Origin: an uncultured Lachnospiraceae bacterium
Lineage (GTDB): Bacteria; Bacillota_A; Clostridia; Lachnospirales; Lachnospiraceae
DNA: 24,829 nt
Assembly: GCA_910587905.1 (NCBI GenBank)
Contig: CAJUOF010000154.1
Location: 1-24,829 of the forward strand
Direction: 5' to 3'
This document shows, one piece after another, positions 15,048 to 22,892 of the stretch. The notes beneath the pieces are model-generated. The model did not search any database and had not been told where the DNA came from. It saw only the letters and a list, made by a program, of their open reading frames with translations. A program made the position numbers and the translations under genes. Within the stretch, counting starts at the first letter, position 1. Each line of letters starts with the position of its first letter.

Positions 15048-15575
15048 TCAGAAATCCGGCTCGATGAGCCCGTAGGTGTTTCCTTTCCTCTTATATACGA
15101 CGCTGACCTCGTCGGTCTCGCTGTTCCGAAAGACGAAGAAGCTGTGGCCGAGGAGCTCCATCTGGACGCAGGCTTCTTCCGGGTCCATGGGCTTCACGGC
15201 GAAACGCTTGGAGCGGACGATCTTGATCTCCTCTGGATCGTCGGCTTCTTCCTCGATATATGCCTCGGAGAAGGAGGCGGCGCTCTGCTTCTGGTCCACC
15301 AGCTTGGTTTTGTAGCGTTTCAATTGGCGCTCGATGATCTCCTCGACCAGGTCGATGGAGACGTACATGTCGCTGCTGACCTGTTCGGAACGGATGATGG
15401 AGCCCTTGACGGGGATGGTGACTTCGATTTTCTGACGGTCTTTTTCGACGCTCAAGGTGACGTGGATTTCTGTGGCGGGTGTAAAGTACCGCTCCAGCTT
15501 GCCGATTTTCTCATGAATTGCTTTTTTTAAGCCCTCGGTAACGTCGATATTTCTTCCGGTAATGATATACTGCAT
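15048..15575 (-). CDS. hpf: Long-form ribosome hibernation promoting factor
   Basis: ATG 15575-15573 has AGGAG 8 bases upstream. The 175-residue product opens MQYIITGRNIDVTEGLKKAI and has the two domains of long HPF. The N-terminal YfiA-like fold (about 1-100; KIGKLERYF, EVTIPVKG, IDLVEEIIERQLKRYK) binds the 30S decoding region. After a charged linker, the C-terminal dimerisation domain (about 120-175; KRFAVKPMDPEEACVQMELL, SFFVFRNSETDEVSVVYKRK, YGLIEPDF) drives 100S ribosome dimers in stationary phase. It lies divergent from secA, a common Firmicute neighbourhood. An extended -10 promoter precedes it and the bidirectional terminator follows. Confidence 0.96.
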   Translation of the reverse strand: MQYIITGRNIDVTEGLKKAIHEKIGKLERYFTPATEIHVTLSVEKDRQKIEVTIPVKGSIIRSEQVSSDMYVSIDLVEEIIERQLKRYKTKLVDQKQSAASFSEAYIEEEADDPEEIKIVRSKRFAVKPMDPEEACVQMELLGHSFFVFRNSETDEVSVVYKRKGNTYGLIEPDF

Positions 15576-15669
15576 AACACCAACTCCTTTTTCTGCGTAT
15601 TTTCGGAACTGTTTTCTCTCGGAAAACGCTCCTGAATCCAACCGGTTTTAAAAGGTGGATTATAAAGAA

Positions 15670-15697
15670 ATTATACCATATCATAAAAAAATTACAA
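15670..15697 (-). promoter_or_regulatory. Extended -10 promoter of hpf
   Basis: On the minus strand: TTGTAA (15697-15692), 16 bases, then TGG-TATAAT with the -10 at 15675-15670. The TGn extension compensates for the weaker -35. Expected initiation is near 15663, giving a leader of about 90 nt. Confidence 0.7.
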
Positions 15698-15844
15698 GGT
15701 AAATAAGAGAAAAAGAGAGAAATTGTTTGACAACAAAAAGACGATAATGGGGGACGAAAACGTCGCCGGAGGGCGAAAAAAGAAGGAACGAGCCGACGGA
15801 AAAAGTCAAGTGAAAATGAAGGGGAACGGCTGAAAAACGCAAAA

Positions 15845-15998
15845 TTTGGATAAGTTCACAAAACAGGTGTTTTTTGCCGCCTGGGTTGTCCACAGAGGGA
15901 TGGAATGGGGATAATGGGGATAACTTCGGGGATAAGTGGAAAATCAAGGGAAAATGCCGGAAATGTTTGTGGATAAGTTTTGGGGATAGTGGGGATAA
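15845..15998. promoter_or_regulatory. Cluster of eight DnaA-box-like 9-mers upstream of secA
   Basis: The hpf-secA intergenic region has no gene. It holds one exact DnaA box (TGTGGATAA, reverse of TTATCCACA, at 15968) and TTGTCCACA in the other orientation at 15886. Further copies are TGGGGATAA at 15906, 15915 and 15990, TTTGGATAA at 15845, CGGGGATAA at 15927 and TGGGGATAG at 15981. Five of these seven differ from the consensus by one base. A very AT-rich stretch (about 15655-15730) lies nearby. A 12-bp palindrome, GGTTCCGGAACC, is at 16012-16023. DnaA binding would suggest a titration or regulatory cluster; another GGGGATAA-binding factor is possible. Confidence 0.55.
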
Positions 15999-16078
15999 CT
16001 TTCCGGGGAACGGTTCCGGAACCTGAGAAAAGTGCCGTCGGTTTGTGCATTCTGTATAAGCCGGAATTTGAAAAACAG

Positions 16079-16107
16079 TTGAACTGTCAGGGAGTTGGTG
16101 ATACAAT
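16079..16107 (+). promoter_or_regulatory. Putative secA promoter
   Basis: TTGAAC (16079-16084), 17 bases, TACAAT (16102-16107). Expected initiation near 16114 gives a leader of about 54 nt. It lies 81 bp downstream of the DnaA-box-like cluster. Confidence 0.6.
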
Positions 16108-16167
16108 AGAAAAGATTTACCAGTGTTTAGGGATATCTGTTTGAGAAAAAAACAGGAGCGTACAGAT

Positions 16168-18741
16168 ATGGGTTTGATGCAGAAGCTATTTGGAACACAC
16201 TGCGAGCGTGAGATCAAGCTGATTCGGCCGATCATGGACAAGATCGTCGCCATGCGGCCGGAGATGATGAAGCTTTCTGACGGGGAGCTGAGAGAGAAGA
16301 CGAAGGAGTTCAAAGGCAGGCTGGAGAAAGGCGAGACTTTGGACGACCTGATGCCGGAGGCCTATGCGGTGGTCCGGGAGGCGGCCAGGCGGGTGCTTGA
16401 CATGGAGCATTACCCGGTGCAGATTCTGGGTGGCATCGTGCTTCACCAGGGTCGGATCGCAGAGATGAAGACCGGTGAGGGAAAGACGCTGGTGGCGACC
16501 CTTCCCGCCTACTTAAATGCGCTGGAGGGGCGGGGCGTCCACATTGTGACGGTCAATGACTATCTGGCCAAGCGTGATGCGGAGTGGATGGGACAGGTCC
16601 ATGAATTCTTGGGGCTCCGGGTGGGCGTCGTGTTAAACAGCATGACAAACGACGAGAGGCGGGAAGCCTATCAGTGTGACATTACCTATGTGACCAACAA
16701 TGAGCTGGGCTTTGATTACCTGAGAGACAATATGGTGATCTATAAAGAACAGCTTGTTCTCAGGGAGCTCCATTATGCCATCGTCGACGAGGTGGACTCG
16801 GTGCTCATCGACGAGGCCCGGACGCCGCTCATCATTTCCGGACAGAGCGGGAAGTCCACCAAGCTCTACGAGGTCTGTGACAGCCTGGCGAAACGGCTCC
16901 AGAGGGGCGAGGCCAGCGGCGAGATGACCAAGATGGCCGCCATTATGAAGGAGGAGATCACCGAGACCGGCGATTTCATTGTCAACGAGAAGGAGAAGGT
17001 CGTGAGCCTGACGGCCCAGGGCGTCTCCCGGGTGGAGCAGTTCTTTCATATTGAAAATCTGGCCGATGCGGAGAATCTGGAGATCCAGCACAACATTGAC
17101 CTGGCCCTCAGGGCCAATTACCTGATGTTCCGGGATCAGGATTACGTGGTGAAGGACGACCAGGTGCTGATCGTCGACGAGTTCACGGGACGTATCATGC
17201 CGGGGCGCCGGTATTCCGACGGGCTCCATCAGGCCATCGAGGCCAAGGAGCACGTGAAGGTGAAGCGGGAGAGCAAGACCCTCGCCACTATCACTTTCCA
17301 AAATTTCTTTAACAAGTTTGACAAGAAGGCGGGCATGACCGGTACGGCCCTGACGGAGGAGAAGGAGTTTCGGGACATCTACGGGATGGACGTCATCGAG
17401 ATCCCCACCAACCGCCCGGTGATCCGGGATGACCGGCAGGACGCCGTCTACAAGACCAGGAAGGAAAAGCTGAATGCGGTGGTGAACGAGGTCATGGAGG
17501 CCCACAGGAAGGGGCAGCCGGTCCTGGTGGGCACCATCAACATCGACTCCTCCGAGGAGATCAGCGGCCTGCTCCGGAAGAAGGGCATTGCCCACAAGGT
17601 CTTAAACGCCAAGTTCCACGAGATGGAGGCGGAGATCGTCGCCGAGGCCGGCGTCCACGGGGCCGTGACCATTGCCACCAACATGGCGGGCCGTGGTACG
17701 GACATCAAGCTGGACGAGGAGGCGAAGGCGGCGGGGGGCTTAAAAATCATCGGCACGGAGCGTCACGAGTCCAGGCGGATCGACAATCAGCTCAGGGGCC
17801 GGTCGGGAAGACAGGGCGACCCGGGCGAATCCCGCTTTTACATCAGCCTGGAGGACGACCTGATGCGTCTCTTCGGCTCGGAGCGGCTCATGTCGGTGTT
17901 CAACGCCCTGGGCGTTGAGGACGGCGAGGAGATTGAGCACAAGATGCTTTCCAGCGCCATCGAGAAGGCCCAGAAGAAGATCGAGGGCAACAACTTTGGC
18001 ATCCGGAAACGGCTCCTGGATTACGACCAGGTCATGAATGAGCAGCGGGAGGTGATCTATGCGGAGCGGCTCAGGGTGCTCAACGGCGAGAGCATGCGGG
18101 ACGTGATCTACAAGATGATCACCGACACGGTGGAGAACGCCGTGGACGCCACCATTTCCGACGACCAGTCTCCGGAGGAATGGGACGTGAAGGGACTCAA
18201 CGACCTGCTCTCCCCGGCGGTCCCGGTGAAGCCGGTGAAACTTTCCGAGGCAGACTATGGTTCTTACAATAAAGGAAAGCTGAAGCATACGCTGAAGGAA
18301 GAGGCGGTGAAGCTCTACGAGGAGAAGGAGGCCCAGTTCCCCGAGGCGGAGCAGGTCCGGGAGCTGGAGCGGGTGATCCTCTTAAAGGTCATCGACCGGA
18401 AGTGGATGGACCACATCGACGACATGGACCAGCTCAGGCAGGGCATCGGTCTCCAGGCTTACGGCCAGAGGGATCCCCTGGTGGAATACAAGATGGCCGG
18501 TTACGAGATGTTTGACGCCATGACGGCCAACATCCAGGAGGAGACCATCAAGCTCCTCTTCCATGTCCGGGTGGAGCAGAAGGTGGAGCGGGAGCAGGTG
18601 GCCAAGGTGACCGGCACCAACAAGGACGACTCCCTGGCCAACGCCCCCAAGAAGCGGGAGACGAAGAAAGTGTATCCCAACGATCCCTGCCCCTGCGGCT
18701 CCGGAAAGAAGTATAAGCAGTGCTGCGGGCGGGGCCTGTGA
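16168..18741 (+). CDS. secA: Preprotein translocase ATPase SecA
   Basis: ATG 16168 has AGGAG 9 bases upstream; upstream in-frame codons lack a ribosome site. The 857-residue product is full length. It has Walker A MKTGEGKT (100-107), DEVD (207-210), the preprotein cross-linking region, GMTGTA and the second nucleotide-binding fold with NMAGRGTDIKL and QLRGRSGRQGDPG, then the helical scaffold and wing. The C-terminus carries the zinc/SecB-binding SEC-C motif with Cys841, Cys843, Cys852 and Cys853. SecA drives export through SecYEG, including that of the hydrolases and surface protein in this window. It is followed by a 375-bp structured gap and prfB. Confidence 0.98.
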   Translation: MGLMQKLFGTHCEREIKLIRPIMDKIVAMRPEMMKLSDGELREKTKEFKGRLEKGETLDDLMPEAYAVVREAARRVLDMEHYPVQILGGIVLHQGRIAEMKTGEGKTLVATLPAYLNALEGRGVHIVTVNDYLAKRDAEWMGQVHEFLGLRVGVVLNSMTNDERREAYQCDITYVTNNELGFDYLRDNMVIYKEQLVLRELHYAIVDEVDSVLIDEARTPLIISGQSGKSTKLYEVCDSLAKRLQRGEASGEMTKMAAIMKEEITETGDFIVNEKEKVVSLTAQGVSRVEQFFHIENLADAENLEIQHNIDLALRANYLMFRDQDYVVKDDQVLIVDEFTGRIMPGRRYSDGLHQAIEAKEHVKVKRESKTLATITFQNFFNKFDKKAGMTGTALTEEKEFRDIYGMDVIEIPTNRPVIRDDRQDAVYKTRKEKLNAVVNEVMEAHRKGQPVLVGTINIDSSEEISGLLRKKGIAHKVLNAKFHEMEAEIVAEAGVHGAVTIATNMAGRGTDIKLDEEAKAAGGLKIIGTERHESRRIDNQLRGRSGRQGDPGESRFYISLEDDLMRLFGSERLMSVFNALGVEDGEEIEHKMLSSAIEKAQKKIEGNNFGIRKRLLDYDQVMNEQREVIYAERLRVLNGESMRDVIYKMITDTVENAVDATISDDQSPEEWDVKGLNDLLSPAVPVKPVKLSEADYGSYNKGKLKHTLKEEAVKLYEEKEAQFPEAEQVRELERVILLKVIDRKWMDHIDDMDQLRQGIGLQAYGQRDPLVEYKMAGYEMFDAMTANIQEETIKLLFHVRVEQKVEREQVAKVTGTNKDDSLANAPKKRETKKVYPNDPCPCGSGKKYKQCCGRGL

Positions 18742-19116
18742 AGAACCGGAAAGCAGCTTTTTGATGTATGGAAAACCTAGGCGTCGTTCCTTCCGTGAGC
18801 AGGCGATCGGAAGATTCTGCAGAAGGAATAAAAACGACGAGGTTTTCGGTTGTATGAGTGAGAAATCCGGCTGGTCCCTTCCCGTGAACGGACAATAGGA
18901 AGATTGTGTAGATTTTGCTGTGTCTAGCTCCGCCAGTCATGCCGACCCGGTTTGATGGAGGAAAAATTGTCTGCAATGAGCGGCGCAGCAAAATCAGCAG
19001 AAAAACTGTCACTGGCAATTTTTCTGCACGCTATGGCGAAACAATCGACGTGTCCGGAAGGGGAAGGGAGCAGACGGATTTCGGAATAAATAAAACGAAG
19101 AAAGAAGGTGAAGCTA
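18742..19116. other. Structured, repeat-containing secA-prfB intergenic region
   Basis: No gene was found. An interrupted long hairpin spans 18771-18847: GAAAACCT/AGGTTTTC (8 bp), CGTCGTT/AACGACG (7 bp) and CCTTC/GAAGG (5 bp). Its apical part (18789-18822, CCTTCCGTGAGC to TCTGCAGA) is repeated imperfectly at 18877-18912 (CCTTCCCGTGAACG to TTGTGTAGA). There is no T-run, so it is not a simple terminator; a structured RNA or a dispersed palindromic element are the options. No clear prfB promoter was seen. Confidence 0.45.
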
Positions 19117-20233
19117 TTGGTCGAGCTTGACGCATTCAAGGGCGAACTTGCCGCTCTGGAAAAACCATTAGTGGAAGTGAGGGATTCACTTTAACCTGGC
19201 TGGGAAAAGTGAACGGATCGCAGAATTGGAGAAATACCTGGAGGAGCCGGATTTCTGGAATGACGCCGCCCGTTCCTCCAAGATTATGCAGGAACTAAAG
19301 AACCTGAAGGATGCGGTGGAGGAATTCCACGGCCTGGAAGAGAAGATGGAAGAGCTCCAGATCCTTCTGGAGATGGGATATGAGGAAAATGACGCCTCCG
19401 TGATTCCGGAGATTGAAGAAGGATTAAAAGAGCTGGGAGAGAAGCTGGAGGAGATCCGGCTGTCCACCCTGCTCTCCGGCGAGTATGACGGGGACAATGC
19501 CATTCTCACCCTCCATGCGGGGGCCGGCGGAACCGAGTCCTGTGACTGGGCCGGGATGCTCTACCGGATGTACACCCGCTGGGCGGAGCGGAAGGGCTTC
19601 ACCACCCAGGTGCTTGACTATCTGGACGGCGAGGAGGCGGGGATCAAGTCGGTGACGGTGCAGATCAACGGCATGAACGCCTTCGGTTATCTCAAATCGG
19701 AGCGGGGCGTCCATCGGCTGGTGCGGATCTCGCCCTTCAATGCGGCGGGGAAGAGACAGACCTCCTTCGTGTCCTGCGACGTGATGCCGGATATCGAGGA
19801 GGATATCGACATCGAGATCAATCCGGATGACCTTCGGATCGACACCTACCGTTCCAGCGGGGCCGGTGGTCAGCACATCAACAAGACTTCCTCGGCCATC
19901 CGCATCACCCACCTGCCCACGGGGATCGTGGTGCAGTGCCAGAATGAGCGCTCCCAGCATATGAACAAGGACAAGGCCATGCAGATGTTGAAGGCCAAGC
20001 TCCTTCTCTTAAAGCAGCAGGAGAATGCGGAGAAGATCTCCGACATCCGGGGAGACGTGAAGGAGATCGGCTGGGGCAGCCAGATCCGCTCCTATGTCAT
20101 GCAGCCCTACACCATGGTGAAAGACCACAGGACGAACGAGGAGAGCGGAAACGTGGCCAGCGTCCTGGACGGGAACCTGGACGGCTTTATCAGCGCCTAT
20201 CTTAAATACCTGCAGTTGGGTGAACAGAAATAG
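19117..20233 (+). CDS. prfB: Peptide chain release factor 2, with +1 programmed frameshift
   Basis: The first 25 codons start at TTG 19117 (AAGGTGA at 19104-19110) and read MVELDAFKGELAALEKPLVE then VRDSL. They end at TAA 19192-19194. A +1 shift on CTT-T continues as NLAGKSERIAELEKYLEEPD in the main frame to TAG 20231-20233, giving 371 residues. Counting through the shift, the stop-codon-recognition SPF is at 205-207 and the peptidyl-hydrolysis motif GGQ at 250-252, the same numbers as in Escherichia coli RF2. The enzyme releases proteins at UGA and UAA. The shift stop is UAA, where UGA is the near-universal arrangement. The gene follows secA, as in many Firmicutes. Confidence 0.96.
19177..19195 (+). 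promoter_or_regulatory. prfB: prfB programmed +1 frameshift site with a UAA stop
   Basis: GTG AGG GAT TCA CTT TAA C. The slippery CTT-T lets tRNA-Leu move from CUU to UUU. GAGGG (19179-19183) acts as the internal Shine-Dalgarno, 5 bases before CTT; E. coli has 3. The zero-frame stop is TAA. Confidence 0.9.
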
Positions 20234-20273
20234 CAAACCGCTGTCCGGGGTGGCCGGACGACAGGGGGAGAAT

Positions 20274-20690
20274 ATGGATATCCGTTATCTTGAGATGTTG
20301 CCGGAAGTGGAGAATAAACCGGGATTTGAACTGGCGGAGGGGGAAAAGCTGGTCTTTCTCTCCAAGCTGGAGATGTTGGGGACGGAGAAGGGAAAACTGA
20401 TCAGTGCGGCGGGCTGGGACTGCTTCCTGGCCCTGAGCAACCGGAACCTGCTCGTCCATAACGGCGCCGGGATCTGGACCGTCGGCCTTGCCGAAGATCT
20501 GGTAAGCTGTGAAAAGATAGAACGGCGGACGTTGTTCTTTAAACCCGCCTACCATTTCCTGGCCCGCTTGAAGAACGAGATCGTTTTTGACAACGGAAAG
20601 CAGAGTCTTTCCGGCTTTGAGTTTTATTTTGAAAAGGGCACGGACGACATGGCAAGGTTTGAGGAGATCATGGGGCATTTGTTCCCTTAG
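20274..20690 (+). CDS. Small PH-like hypothetical protein
   Basis: ATG 20274 has AGGGGGAG directly upstream (20263-20270) and lies 40 bases after prfB, so the two are probably cotranscribed. The product has 138 residues, with no signal peptide or membrane helix. The strand pattern GEKLVFLSKLEM, CFLALSNRNLLVHNG, IWTVGLAEDLVSCEKIERRT and EIVFDNGKQSLSGFEFYF, then a C-terminal helix, resembles bacterial pleckstrin-homology domains, where 'LTNKRLL' is usual. This is a fold-level guess and no function can be given. Confidence 0.75.
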   Translation: MDIRYLEMLPEVENKPGFELAEGEKLVFLSKLEMLGTEKGKLISAAGWDCFLALSNRNLLVHNGAGIWTVGLAEDLVSCEKIERRTLFFKPAYHFLARLKNEIVFDNGKQSLSGFEFYFEKGTDDMARFEEIMGHLFP

Positions 20691-20722
20691 ATTTGTCAAG
20701 TCGAACAGGCCGGCAGAACAGG

Positions 20723-20778
20723 AACCGCCGCAAAACGGAGAGACTTTTAGGAAGAACTCTCCGGGGCGGCGGTTTTTT
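20723..20778 (+). terminator. Rho-independent terminator after the PH-like gene
   Basis: An outer stem of 9 bp (20723-20731 with 20766-20774), an inner CGGAGAG/CTCTCCG stem and a T-run to 20778. It ends the prfB transcript. Confidence 0.9.
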
Positions 20779-20785
20779 ATGCACA

Positions 20786-20862
20786 CGCCCGTGCAGAGGA
20801 AGGATGTCGCAGATGCGACGCACGGGCGGCGCGCAAGTAGGGGAACAAGGCTCTCCCCTACT
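20786..20862. repeat. Two adjacent palindromes, possible dispersed intergenic element
   Basis: The first palindrome is CGCCCGTGC (20786-20794) with GCACGGGCG (20820-20828), plus an inner GTCGC/GCGAC. The second is AGTAGGGGA (20836-20844) with TCCCCTACT (20854-20862). Neither has a T-run. The bases after the second arm (CCCTACTCGATTGT) also occur at 8484-8497, at the end of the LysR gene. Confidence 0.5.
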
Positions 20863-20904
20863 CGATTGTACTGATTTGAACAAGGCGGAATTGTGGAGGA
20901 GAAT

Positions 20905-21372
20905 ATGTCATACGAGCGGGTAAAAGAATATTTTGAGAGCATCGACATGGGAAAGCGGGTCATGGTCTTTGAGAAGTCCAGCGCCACCGTGGAGGAGGCG
21001 GCGCTGGCAGTGGGCTGCGAGCCGAAGCAGATCGCGAAAACCATGTCCTTTCTGCAGAAGGAAGGTCCGGTTCTGATCGTTGCGGCCGGGGACGTGCGGG
21101 TGGACAACAAAAAGTACAAGGCCGAATTTCATCAGAAGGCTAAAATGATTCCCTGGGAGCAGGTGGAGGAGCAGACCGGGCATGCCCCCGGCGGCGTGTG
21201 CCCCTTCGTGGTGAAACCGGAGGTGACGGTCTATCTGGACGTCTCCTTAAAACGGTTTGAGACCGTCTATCCGGCGGCAGGCAGCGGCCACAGCGCGGTG
21301 CGGCTGTCCGTTCCGGAACTGGAGCGGTATTCCGGGTTCATGCGGTGGGTGGACGTCTGCGGCGGGGCTTAA
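20905..21372 (+). CDS. YbaK/EbsC-family aminoacyl-tRNA deacylase-like protein
   Basis: ATG 20905 has GGAGG 5 bases upstream (20895-20899), preferred over the in-frame GTG at 20893 that lies within that region. The 155-residue product is a YbaK-fold protein with Lys45 in QIAKTMSFL, the strand VLIVAAGDVRVDNKKYK and GHAPGGVCPF near 104-113. Family members hydrolyse mischarged tRNA (such as Cys-tRNA-Pro) in trans. The exact substrate cannot be assigned: it is closer in outline to the broad clostridial YbaK group than to ProX. It converges on the sulfhydrylase gene with a 1-base gap and no visible terminator. Confidence 0.88.
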   Translation: MSYERVKEYFESIDMGKRVMVFEKSSATVEEAALAVGCEPKQIAKTMSFLQKEGPVLIVAAGDVRVDNKKYKAEFHQKAKMIPWEQVEEQTGHAPGGVCPFVVKPEVTVYLDVSLKRFETVYPAAGSGHSAVRLSVPELERYSGFMRWVDVCGGA

Positions 21373-21373
21373 A

Positions 21374-22669
21374 TCAACGGTTTTGCTTCTTTACCGCCGC
21401 AAATCCAAGTTCCAGATCTGCCAGGATATCGTCGATGTGCTCCGTGCCGATGGAAAGGCGGATGGTATTTGGAAGGATCCCCTGATCCGCAAGCTCCTTT
21501 CCCGTGAGCTGGGAATGGGTGGTCGTGGCCGGATGGATCACCAGGCTCTTCACGTCGGCCACATTGGCCAGCAGCGAAAAGATCTTTAAATGGTCGATGA
21601 AGGCGTGAGCTTCTTTCTGGCCGCCCTTGATATTAAAGGTAAAGATAGAGGCGCCGCCGTTGGGAAAGTATTTTTCATACAGGGCATGGTCCGGGTGGTC
21701 CGGCAGGGAAGGATGGTTGACTCGTTCTACCAGAGGGTGTTCCGCCAGATACTGGACCACCTTTTTTGTGTTTTCCGCATGGCGCTCCAGCCTCAGGGAA
21801 AGAGTTTCCACGCCCTGCAACAGAAGAAATGCGTTAAAGGGGGAGATGGCGGCACCGGTATCCCGAAGGAGAATTGTACGGACATAGGTGGCAAAGGCCG
21901 CGGGTCCCGCCGCGTCAACGAAGGAGACGCCGTGATAGCTGGGATTGGCGTCAGCGATGGCCGGGTATTTCCCGCTGGCTTTCCAGTCGAACTTACCGGA
22001 GTCCACAAGGATGCCGCCCAGGGTGGTGCCGTGCCCGCCGATGAACTTGGTGGCGGAATGGACGACGATGTCGGCGCCGTGCTCGATGGGGCGGATCAGA
22101 TAAGGCGTGCCGAAGGTGTTGTCGATGACCAGGGGCAGGCCGTGCTTGTGGGCGATGGCCGCGATGGCGTCGATGTCGGGAATGTCACTGCCAGGATTTC
22201 CCAGAGTTTCCAGGTAGATCGCTCTCGTGTTGTCCTGAATGGCGTTTTCCACCTGGGTCAGATCATGTGCGTCCACGAAGGTGGCGGTCACGCCATAATG
22301 GGGAAGGGTATGCTCCAGGAGGTTGTAGCTTCCGCCGTAGATGGTCTTCTGGGAGACAATGTGGCCTCCGTCGGGAGCTAAGGCGAGAATGGCATAAGTA
22401 ATGGCGGCAGCTCCGGAAGCTACGGCCAGAGCCGCCACACCGCCTTCCAGGGCGGCGATACGTTTTTCCAGTACCTCCTGGGTGGAATTGGTTAGACGGC
22501 CATAAATGTTTCCTGCGTCGGTGAGGCCGAAACGGGCGGCCGCATGGGCGGAATTTCTGAATACGTAAGATGTGGTCTGATAAATGGGAACCGCCCTGGC
22601 GTCAGTGGACGGATCGGCATCCTCCTGTCCAACATGTAACTGAAGGGTTTCAAATCTGTAATCGCTCAT
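21374..22669 (-). CDS. metY: O-acetylhomoserine sulfhydrylase (PLP-dependent, Cys/Met metabolism)
   Basis: ATG 22669-22667 has AGAGG 9 bases upstream. The 431-residue product is full length for the MetY branch of the Cys/Met-metabolism PLP family, which is longer than cystathionine synthases (about 380-400). Seen are FETLQLHVGQ at the N-terminus, YGRLTN (Tyr56, Arg58, phosphate contact from the neighbouring subunit), VIDNTF (Asp183, pyridine-N contact) and VVHSATKFIGGHG with the PLP Lys208. It makes homocysteine from O-acetylhomoserine and sulfide in the cytosol. The divergent Rrf2 regulator and a dyad over its promoter indicate control by sulfur or Fe-S status. Confidence 0.93.
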   Translation of the reverse strand: MSDYRFETLQLHVGQEDADPSTDARAVPIYQTTSYVFRNSAHAAARFGLTDAGNIYGRLTNSTQEVLEKRIAALEGGVAALAVASGAAAITYAILALAPDGGHIVSQKTIYGGSYNLLEHTLPHYGVTATFVDAHDLTQVENAIQDNTRAIYLETLGNPGSDIPDIDAIAAIAHKHGLPLVIDNTFGTPYLIRPIEHGADIVVHSATKFIGGHGTTLGGILVDSGKFDWKASGKYPAIADANPSYHGVSFVDAAGPAAFATYVRTILLRDTGAAISPFNAFLLLQGVETLSLRLERHAENTKKVVQYLAEHPLVERVNHPSLPDHPDHALYEKYFPNGGASIFTFNIKGGQKEAHAFIDHLKIFSLLANVADVKSLVIHPATTTHSQLTGKELADQGILPNTIRLSIGTEHIDDILADLELGFAAVKKQNR

Positions 22670-22718
22670 GGTCTTATCCTCTTTTCTTTCCTAAAATTTT
22701 ATCGTGTTGTTGTGCTTT

Positions 22719-22747
22719 ATCTTACACCTATTTACCCACCATGTCAA
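22719..22747 (-). promoter_or_regulatory. metY promoter
   Basis: On the minus strand: TTGACA (22747-22742), 17 bases, TAAGAT (22724-22719). Expected initiation is near 22712. Confidence 0.8.
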
Positions 22748-22751
22748 TAGG
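22727..22751. promoter_or_regulatory. Candidate Rrf2 operator over the metY promoter
   Basis: CCTATT (22727-22732) and AATAGG (22746-22751) form a 25-bp dyad with 13 central bases, overlapping the -35 and spacer. The 8-mer AATAGGTG in the left arm (minus strand, 22732-22725) recurs on the plus strand at 22824-22831, inside the regulator's own promoter, where GGTGAAACACC (22828-22838) is a further small dyad. Confidence 0.45.
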
Positions 22752-22796
22752 AAAATGAAAAAATATGGAAACCAGGGAGGGATCCGTAAAATCCCC

Positions 22797-22826
22797 TTGC
22801 CAGATTCTATCACCCAGCGTTATAAT
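22797..22826 (+). promoter_or_regulatory. Promoter of the Rrf2 regulator gene
   Basis: TTGCCA (22797-22802), 18 bases, TATAAT (22821-22826). Expected initiation is near 22833, leaving a leader of about 60 nt. Confidence 0.75.
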
Positions 22827-22892
22827 AGGTGAAACACCATCGCGCCTGGGAGAAAGGATCTTTGCAGGACGGGTGGAGCAGGGAGGTGTTTT

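Noticed and set aside
15655..16020. Chromosomal replication origin
   Set aside because: DnaA-like boxes and an AT-rich stretch are present, but dnaA, dnaN, rpmH and rnpA are absent and hpf-secA-prfB is not the usual origin neighbourhood. It was kept only as a DnaA-box cluster.
18548..19018. A 156-codon minus-strand frame over the secA end and the intergenic region
   Set aside because: There is no ribosome site or family resemblance, and half of it is antisense to secA; the intergenic part is repeat and hairpin sequence.
19226..20233. prfB starting at 19226
   Set aside because: The ATG there lacks a ribosome site and cuts off the conserved N-terminal region; the frameshifted start at 19117 gives the standard RF2 length and residue numbering.
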